Shown here piece by piece: positions 57,301-64,000 of a stretch of DNA of 64,000 bases. Origin of the DNA: Symsagittifera roscoffensis (Eukaryota > Xenacoelomorpha > Acoela > Convolutidae); the NCBI RefSeq assembly GCF_963678635.1, contig NC_087071.1:37160438-37224437 (forward strand), written 5' to 3'. The stretch's first letter is position 1, and each line of letters opens with the position of its first letter. The position numbers and the translations under genes are program-made. Under the pieces are notes generated by a model. That model did no database searches and had not been told where the DNA came from. It worked only from the letters and a program-made list of their open reading frames with translations.

Positions 57301-60300
57301 TTTAAAATTTTCATGAAAACAATTACAAATTGCACAATAGTGTATGAATTGAAGGTCCACATATTTTTTTCTTATATCACAGCAATTTGTCCACTTTTAC
57401 AAAAAAACTTCAGTTTCATTCAATTTGTAGGTTAAATTTGTTACTTGAGGTTAGAAAATATTTGTAATTATCTAACTTTTGCTTTGAAGTCGGGTGTGTG
57501 GATCCAACTCCACACATACCGTACAGTTGTCCCGGTGGGGGTTTTTTATTGCATAGGGGTATGACTGCTGAAGGATTCAAAACAGGGGAGTTCAATTTGA
57601 TGAGTCCTATGTCGTGTGAAGCCAGATAACCACTTTTGGGAGATCTGAAAGCAGAAAAAAAAACGTTTTTTTTTTCAGGTGTTCTAAATGTTTTCCCATA
57701 TAAAAAAATCAATTCAGACAGTTTTTAATACAAAAAACACCATTAAAACAAGCAACCCAATTAAATCAGACTGTTCTATCGAAAACTTTAAAATGCAAGC
57801 TGTGAGAAAATTACCTGCCGAAGAAATAATGGTGAGTGAAAACTTGTTTGATCTTGATTTGTTCCTTCTGGGAAGTGGCGTTTCTGAAGTCTCCAACATT
57901 GACATACATCTTATTGACTGAATACACAAAAATAGTTACCAAAAAGTTTCGAGCTCCGTTTCGCGGGAACAAAGAATTGTGTTTTCTGACCCTATTCTAG
58001 AAGGCCTGGGTTCAATTTTCGACCGAAACTATCTCTTCGAGAACACAGTTCTGCTTTCAATACGACGCAGAACTCAGTTGTAAACAAAGCACACGATTAA
58101 ACCTCTATGCACGGCAAAGCCGGTCATACAATTTTATGACAAGAGCCAATAAAAAATGACAGCTCGTATTATTCTCATTTAGAGAAACTGTTTGACTAGC
58201 TTTTTTTCTTTTTAAAACTGACTTTTTCCAGTAAAATGATAGCAATATGTAAATCTACGAAGCAAAGTTTAGCCCATTTACAAATGGCAATTTGTCTGAA
58301 ATCTAGTCAATTTACATTCTCTGCAACTCAAGTGCAATTCTGTGATATCCCCTGCTACCCCTGCTATTTTTTATGCTCTACCTCCTATTACTGTTCGTAA
58401 TTTAGCAGCAATTTTCTGAAAATCAGCCACTCAAGTCAAAAAAGCAATCTTCAACTCACGTTACTACCTCAATACCACGTACTTAAACTGTGAACTGTAA
58501 TCCATAGACGTTGTCACTGGAACACAATCATTTAGCAATGAGTTTCTCCGAATATCGAAGCCCCTTTGATGTGAAAACTATCAATGGTTTATTGCTTTTA
58601 AATACCATTTACAAGCAAAAAAACCCTTGCTTGTTTTCACATCAAATGGGTTTCGACATTCGGTGGAATTCAATGCATATTGATTGTGTTCCACAGAGAA
58701 GTTGTTCCAAGAGAACAAACATTTTGTCAGAATTGTGTGTAATAGTATCTCTTTTTTTCATAAAAATTGCTCCTTCAAGTGATGCTGTTCTCATATAATT
58801 GGTTGTTAGTCGTAACAAAGGTTTTAAAGGCATGATTTTTTTTTAAAATGTGTGGATAGAAATTACGTACTTCATTCCAAAACTGATAAATGTCAAATAC
58901 AAGAGTTTCTACGGTTTACAAAACTACATAAGTTCTGCCAGCCTTTTCCTTTAAATTGGAGAGGTGGCTAAAGTCTCTACTTCTAAGTTAAAGCTTCAGT
59001 GGTTCGTGTTCTATCTTTATCTGTGTTTGATTAAAGATTGAGTATGACGTAACAATACCCAGTCCAATTTGCAGAAACTGCATATAGTGTTTTGATTGGG
59101 CTCAACATTGGTGCTCCGCAAGAAATTGCGCAGCTCGCATATTGGTTATTACCTTACGGGAAAAAAAGCGGGGAAACAGGAACTAGAAGAAGCAGTGTAG
59201 AAAGTTTTTGCAAATTATGATTTCTGGGTTGTTTTAATGTTTTAAAATTTCCCAGACAAACAATTAAACAAACAAGGATGGCGGGTTAATGTTCAACTAG
59301 CGCAGATTGTTCCGACCACAGTCTTGCTGTTTTTTTAATTGGTATCTTTTTTTTCTGCATCTTATGATAAAAAGATCTGAACAGAAGAAGAGAATTTAAG
59401 CATATATGAGAACCATAATAATTGGTCAATTAGGAAACAGTTTCACTAGTAAACGAAAAAAAATGGCAAGAAAAACGAAAAAAAAAAGATTTTTTAAATT
59501 TTGAAAAAATTTCAAAAAAAATTTCACGTTCCTGAGAGAATTGTATGAATTTTAAATTTTTTCATTCTCAAAATTGCGCTCAAAAACTCCAAAAAGTAAC
59601 TTTACTTGAACAAAATTAAATTTTTCGTGGCTCAAATTAAGCTTAATTAAGCTATTGTAAGCATACCACGTCGCCCTATTAGGTCTAACTTAGACCAAAA
59701 ATCAAAAAGTTCAAACCGGTTTTCAAACGGAATTTTAAAAACTGAAAGAGCAATGATATGATATATCACTCGGCCCATTCCGATGATCATTTGGAGTAAA
59801 AACAAGTAAAACACAACCTAAGGCAAAGTTCCTCCCCATTTTCAAGGGTCAAAACAATAACAGAGGATCTGTTCAAGAAGATAATGTGTCTCTTCTTGAA
59901 CAGATCCTCTGTTATTGTTTTGACCCTTGAAAATGGGGAGGAACTTTGCATTCGGTTGTGTTTTACTTTTTTTTTTACTACAAATGATCATCGGAATGGG
60001 CCGAGTGATATATCATATCAATGCTCTTTCAGTTTTTAAAGTTCTGTTTGAAAACCGGTTTAATCTTTTTGATTTTTGGTCTAAGTTAGACCTAATAAGG
60101 CGACGTGGTATGCTTACAATAGCTTAATTAAGCTTAATTTGAGCCACGAAAACTTAATTTTGTTCAAGTAAAGTTACTTTTTGGAGTTTTTGAGCGCAAT
60201 TTTGGGAATGAAAAATTTAAAATTCATACAAATCTCTCAGGAAACGTGAAATTTTTTTTGAAATTTTTTCAAAATTTAAAAAATCTTTTTTTTTTCGTTT

Positions 60301-60795
60301 TTCTTGCCATTTTTTTTTCGTTTTCTAGTCAAACTCTTTCCTAATTGACCAATTATTATGGTTCTCATTAATGCTTAAATTGTCTTGTTCTGTTCAGATC
60401 TTTTTATCATAAGATGCAGAAAAAAAGATACCAATTAAAAAAACAGCAAGACTGTGGTCGGAACAATCTGCGCTAGTTGAACATTAACCCGCCATCCTTG
60501 TTTGCTTAATTGTTTGTCTGGGAAATGTTAAAGTCTTACTATCAAATTCCATCAGACAATGAGCAGTTGTTAATATCCAATGGGCCGCAATGATAGATCC
60601 GCCGCAAAAGCGGATTCCATTATCGATCGAAATATTGACGAAGAAAGGTCGCGGGTCAGTTGCGTCCATACCATTAATAATAAAAGATTTAATTGGCACT
60701 TTAGTTATTTCCGGACTCATTGACAAAGATATTTGAATTGAGATGAGAAGACTGAAAAAAATATGCATGCTTTCTAGTTGTGATTTTTTGAGCAT
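51144..60795 (-). CDS. Trypsin-fold (S1 family) secreted serine protease, five exons
   Basis: Joining 60768-60540, 57917-57815, 57644-57477, 53798-53686 and 51370-51144 gives 279 codons with fully consistent intron phases (1, 2, 2, 1) and GT-AG borders. An upstream in-frame ATG at 60795 would add nine residues, but MHIFFSLLISIQ at 60768 is a better signal peptide. The triad is His70 (TTAHC), Asp122 (HDIGLIKL) and Ser215 (GDSGSP). The mature start would be IINGMDA, but no Arg/Lys stands directly before it. GDSGSP replaces GDSGGP, and two extra residues lie between the Cys and the Gly (C-T-S-S-G-D-S). The position usually Asp189 in trypsin is not acidic, so trypsin specificity is unlikely. The C-terminus shows LYGVTTH and FYKWI, typical of the fold. 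About 9.6 kb is spanned because the introns are full of repeats. Expected role: secreted or digestive proteolysis (family knowledge). Confidence 0.88.
51878..52067 (+). mobile_element. Miniature inverted-repeat element (190 bp) in protease intron 4
   Basis: Perfect 11-bp ends: CCCGGGTTGAC at 51878 and GTCAACCCGGG at 52057-52067. The interior is a foldable series of ATTGTATGATAA and TTCCATAC words. It is the shortest member of the CCCGGGTTGACC family. Confidence 0.8.
52373..53022 (+). mobile_element. CCCGGGTTGACC-family element (650 bp) in protease intron 4
   Basis: Begins TCGGGTTGACCTTCATACACC and ends GTCAACCTGGG. It shares internal blocks with 29961-30744 (direct) and 31381-32042 (inverted). 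Confidence 0.65.
53240..53520 (+). repeat. Diverged Helentron-like fragment in protease intron 4
   Basis: GAGCACGAATTG ... GGTCAATTTGGAACTGTTAACGCGCTTGATATTTTGTGATATTAAC ... CATTCCAAATTGATT follows the order of the 16963-17504 element, with heavy divergence. Confidence 0.4.
53686..53798 (-). CDS. Protease exon 4
   Basis: 113 nt between ATTTTTAG|GGCC and ATACTG|GTATTT. It encodes A-E-V-L-Q-E-T, the usual L-Q-E strand after the G-x-G-x-T loop, then an acidic WELDPEDDLEYFMDV segment with no cysteines, unlike most trypsins. The long intron between exons 3 and 4 holds a tandem duplication. Confidence 0.82.
53799..55035. other. Protease intron 3, left part
   Basis: AT-rich intronic sequence. Frames at 54706-55046 lack convincing support. 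Confidence 0.5.
55036..56985 (+). repeat. Tandem duplication of a ~974-bp unit inside protease intron 3
   Basis: Two head-to-tail copies (about 55036-56009 and 56010-56985) differ by about one percent. Each contains an 89-codon frame (55105-55374, 56079-56348) read from GTG, with LLSDALYLRLKAVFLRPDF. Most differences between the two frames change amino acids (for example TCG to TTG, GAT to GGT, CAT to GAA), so purifying selection is not evident. The source of the unit is not recognised. Confidence 0.93.
56986..57476. other. Protease intron 3, right part
   Basis: AT-rich, no further feature. Confidence 0.5.
57477..57644 (-). CDS. Protease exon 3: catalytic Asp
   Basis: Acceptor CTTTCAG|ATCTCCC. 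It encodes SHDIGLIKLNSPV with the catalytic Asp and then PLCNKKPPPG and MCGVGST. The donor CAAAA|GTTAGA is weak, but the phase (2) joins exactly to exon 4. Confidence 0.85.
57815..57917 (-). CDS. Protease exon 2
   Basis: 103 nt between acceptor TTCAG|TCAATAAG and donor GGCAG|GTAATT. It encodes YVNVGDFRNAT and IKIKQVFTHHYF, the VxxGxxxxxxx and V-x-x-x-x-H-x-x-Y stretch that precedes the Asp loop. It enters in phase 1 and leaves in phase 2. Confidence 0.87.
57918..59243. other. Protease intron 1, left part
   Basis: No supported exon. At 58558-58649 the words CCCTTTGATGTGAAAAC and GTTTTCACATCAAATGGG form a short inverted repeat around an AT-rich loop. Confidence 0.45.
59244..60525. mobile_element. 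1.28-kb foldback element in protease intron 1
   Basis: Arms of about 630 bp are almost identical reverse complements, with the centre near 59884 (TTCAAGAAG-ATAATGTGTCT-CTTCTTGAA). The outer ends are TTTCCCAGACAAACAATTAA. TTGTTCCGACCACAGTC (and complement at the right) and sequence like 49850-50110 tie it to the TTGTTCCGACC family. No coding capacity. The right end is 15 bp from the exon 1 boundary. Confidence 0.9.
60540..60795 (-). CDS. Protease exon 1: signal peptide, mature N-terminus, catalytic His
   Basis: ATG at 60795 or, preferred, 60768. Signal peptide, then IINGMDA and FCGGSIIAAHWILTTAHC with the catalytic His. The donor is TTTGATA|GTAAGA (phase 1). Intron 1 begins 15 bp from a 1.28-kb foldback. 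Confidence 0.88.
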
Positions 60796-63700
60796 AGCTA
60801 TATTTCAATTAATCTTCAAGAGCGGTTTGGAAAAATCAAGGACTATTGACTAGAAAAATGCCGCTCAAACAAGAACTTCTCTTCATATTTAGCTCAATCA
60901 TAATATTTAAACAGAATGCAATTTAGTTTGATCTGATGATTTTATTCGTATTTATAATATTGATCAAACAAATAACATTTGATTTTCTCAAGAAATTCAT
61001 CAAATCATCCAAACGTATCTGGTCTCAGCGAATTGCATCAAATTATCCAAACGTACTTCTTCTCAGCGAAACGAAACAAGGTTTTTACAGTGCCATAGAG
61101 AAACATTATTGTTAAAAGATTTTGAGGCAATAGCGCGCGATTAGTTAAAACTTACAAAGATAAAGATACTGCAACTTTCTTTGAAACAATGCTCGCAATA
61201 TGAAAAATTGGATTCAGAACACATATTTAAACGAGTCAGTAGAGCTCAGAAAATCAAATTTGATATCCTATAAAACGTCATCTGCTTTTCCTCAGAAAAA
61301 TACCTGAGATATCTATTTTCAAAGAAAATTATCACGTCAGTCTTGAGTTCAGGATAATAGCATTTTGACGAAAAAAAGTTCGAAAAGCTCCTAAAAGGTT
61401 TGTAAAAAACTGAAAAGTGTTCACATACCCACATCACCGAGCACAAATAATCCTTGCAAAATGAGCAAGGCAATTTTGAGAGAGATTTTTCTATCGGATT
61501 TTTGCTGGAGTAATTTCGGTTACATGATAAAAGACACTTTTGGGCACATGAAATAAATTTTAGCTTCCTTGTTTTCTACGAAACTAATCACAGTTAAAAA
61601 AGCTACAAGTTGCGATGGAAGCAGCAATACAATTTCTGCGGTACAACATTTTTGATTAGTTGAAAATTCGATTTCTCTTTTCTGGAGAAAACAACCAAAA
61701 AAACTTGGGCGTTTTTTTTTACTTGGAGAAAAGTTTTTCATCCTATTTCTTTCCAATAATTTTGCGCAAACTAAAAAAATTTGTTGACTTTTGATTGCTG
61801 GTCACCACAGTGAGGAAACATAGGTAGTCTGCAGAAAATATTTTTTAAAGAAAAGCAAAAAAGGAAATCGGATTTATAAAACTCCTTAAATTTTTTTAAC
61901 TTTAAGGTGATCTGAAATGTGAGATGTTATGAAACCAAAACAAGTATCTAAAAGCCAGGCATATAATTTCCTATTGCTTTTAGGCTTGGTCTGTGAAGAA
62001 GTATGCTTCAACTATTTTTTGTACTCGCTTTATTGTTAGACTTTCGAGTGGAGTTCCAAAAATTCTGTGTTTGCTTACACCAGCTACAGCGCTCCAAAAG
62101 TTGTGTTTATGGAGATTACTTTCAATTCCGATCGTGAAATTTTAGAGACAAATTTTGAAAAAAAAATGATTTTTTTAGCAAATCTTTTTTTTTATCTTGT
62201 AGTAGTTTTGAGCGATTGGTTCCACTGAGCAGTTCAAGTTAAGAATGTCAAATTAGGAGTAATAGAGGAATAGGCTAAAAGAAATGTTTTCAATCTGTCA
62301 TGCTGCTGTTTTAACTTCGAATTTTAAAATCAAGTACTTTGAAATCAAATCTCTGGTGTCAATTTTTTAAAATTCGAACATGGGTCTGTTAAGTTTCAAG
62401 GAAATTGTCATTTTTTGCAATGGCGTCATCTAAACCTCGTTTAGAAACAATTTCTGTTTGTTACAGTTCCTCGAGGCAGTAATTGTTTTTATGTTTTTTG
62501 AGGCTGCACATTTCAATCTCTTTGAACCATTTTGTTCCATAGAAAGAAATTTTACTCCTCCACCCTTACCTTTGGTTTTGGTACTTGTAGCTATGTGCTC
62601 AAAAACATTTTGGGCAAAAAACATTGAGGTTAGGCATTTCACTAAACCAAACTTCAGATAGAGCAACGAAAAAAGGCTTCAAAATTTGTTTCTGAAGCAG
62701 TACATCCAATTCATCTTAAATTGATCCAAGAGAGCCTATTTTTTCTAGAAAAAGCTTTTTGATTCAAAATTGACTTAAGTTTTGGGCTAATTTGCCAGAA
62801 ATGCCAGTTGTTTGTTACTATTTTACAAATGTTGTCGTACGAAGTTGTAAATATTTAATGTTCAAAAACTTTTTTTGTGTTTTTCTGTGTGTTCACAACT
62901 GCTTGAGATAGTTTGATTTTTACTAAATTAAAAAAAAAACGAAGATACTCAGAATCATGAGCAGCGCATGATTCGCTCTATTTGATTTTAATACTTAATT
63001 TGAGAAAAAAATGATCAATTTTAAAAGTTAGAGTTGAATTGAGACGTCAGCTCTCCTCCACGTCAAATTTTTCTTTTCTTTTTTTGATTTTAGTGGAAAA
63101 TCGCTTTCAACTCGATACCTTCTTCTGTTTGAATCGTTTTTTAAAAACTGTGCGCTTTTGTTCTAATTTATTGTTTTTATTGTTACTTTTTGTATTTCAA
63201 ACGTGAAAGGTAGATATTACGATCCGATTTTTTTTTGTTTCACGCGATGTCTTATCATATTGTTTTTAATTTAAAGCTCACTATGAAAGAAAACAGAAAC
63301 AATGTTAATATTTATCCAAAATCAATGGAGTTTCTCTAACATATCAGTATAATTCAACATAACATGTCATTATAAATCAATTACTTCATTAAGTATTGTA
63401 AGTAATAACAAATGAATTGTTTTAGTAATTCGAGATACCTAAACACGCATAAAAAATACTCAGCATATTGAAAGTTTTATAAACAAAAACTTAATTTATT
63501 AGATAAGTTGATTACATTCATTACACGACATCACTGATCATTGTAGTTTGAACAGAAATACTTTTTAACGGTCGATTAGAGAAACGCAGTACCAGCAACA
63601 TGACAGCGTCACTTACAAGTTAACAAGAAAAACTAAATTGAAAAAAAAAAAAAACGAAAATAACATAGCCGATCTCTCATCTCTCATCACAATAGCAACG

Positions 63701-63891
63701 TTTTACTGCTCAAATGATTGAACGGAACGGAATTGAAGACGAATGGATTGAGCTCGGCACAACCAAAGATGAGAAAAAAGCTCGTTTGACCTTGCTCGTT
63801 TAACTACGCTCCTTCAAAATTAGGGGCCTAATTTCAAAAAAGAACCAATTAGAAGAATTTGGGTGAGGCTAAAGTTGAAAATTTTATACTT
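60796..63891. other. 5' flank of the protease gene; no supported gene
   Basis: AT-rich. The promoter of the protease is expected just right of 60795, but no element can be named. At 62540-62720 minus there is a short open stretch ending N-V-F-C-P-K-C-F and a good donor AAAG|GTAAGG at about 62572, but they are not in one consistent exon. ATCATCCAAACGTA repeats twice at 61000-61050. Confidence 0.35.
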
Positions 63892-64000
63892 TCAGCTTGT
63901 CTTGAGAATTTAAATCCAAAGAGACGAGCTTAAGAAATTCGTGATTGTTCTGAGGAGATGATCTCACCAACCACAAACACTTGTGAACTTCTTCGAAAAA
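63885..64000 (-). CDS. Possible coding end entering from the right edge
   Basis: On the minus strand the frame from 64000 is open for 38 codons (VHKCLWLVRSSPQNN, then LVSLDLNSQDKLKV) to a TAA, and GAAA|GTATAA at the end could also be a splice donor. It is too short to judge and could be chance. Confidence 0.2.

Noticed and set aside
62430-62666. Overlapping frames on both strands near 62.5 kb
   Set aside because: A good donor is present, but no exon with consistent acceptor and phase could be built.

Overview
The window reads as a low-coding, AT-rich, repeat-laden stretch of an animal genome with a 200-N scaffold gap at 26408-26607. Genes are split by GT-AG introns, coding sequence is a small fraction, and nearly everything else is transposable-element-derived or tandem repeat. 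The best gene is a five-exon trypsin-fold serine protease. Retroelements are of the Ty3/gypsy and non-LTR kinds. A marine invertebrate fits, and I lean weakly towards a larvacean-like tunicate, but nothing here proves the taxon.

Left part (1-20.5 kb). A partial minus-strand gene at the left edge (1-666) is open to the border and carries a PD-(D/E)XK/NERD-like segment. A degenerate GC-richer stretch follows. From 3738 to 15501 lies a macrosatellite: about twelve copies of a roughly 890-bp unit, one interrupted by a 5'-truncated LINE with a fully open reverse-transcriptase frame. Part of the unit is homologous to a 542-bp solo element at 16963-17504 whose insertion can be compared with a nearby empty site. 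It has subterminal inverted repeats, a 3' hairpin, and no visible long target duplication, so it looks Helentron-like. A second copy sits inverted inside a 1.75-kb terminal-inverted-repeat element at 18792-20543.

Middle (20.5-44.2 kb). This contains dispersed repeats, microsatellites and minisatellites, a head-to-head inverted repeat that runs into the assembly gap, and fragments of a duplicated spliced gene. It also has a family of short elements ending in a CCCGGGTTGACC-like repeat, a tRNA-like remnant, two C-rich/G-rich foldable tracts, and a second copy of the terminal-inverted-repeat element. At 38.9-41.8 kb is a decayed gypsy-like retrotransposon with gag and integrase but no reverse transcriptase.

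Right part (44.2-64 kb). A second copy of the 27-29 kb repeat retains two 3' exons that the first copy has lost. The serine protease gene follows on the minus strand (51144-60795). Its introns hold small terminal-repeat elements, a diverged Helentron-like copy, a 974-bp tandem duplication and a 1.28-kb near-perfect foldback 15 bp from exon 1. The final 3 kb has no confident gene.
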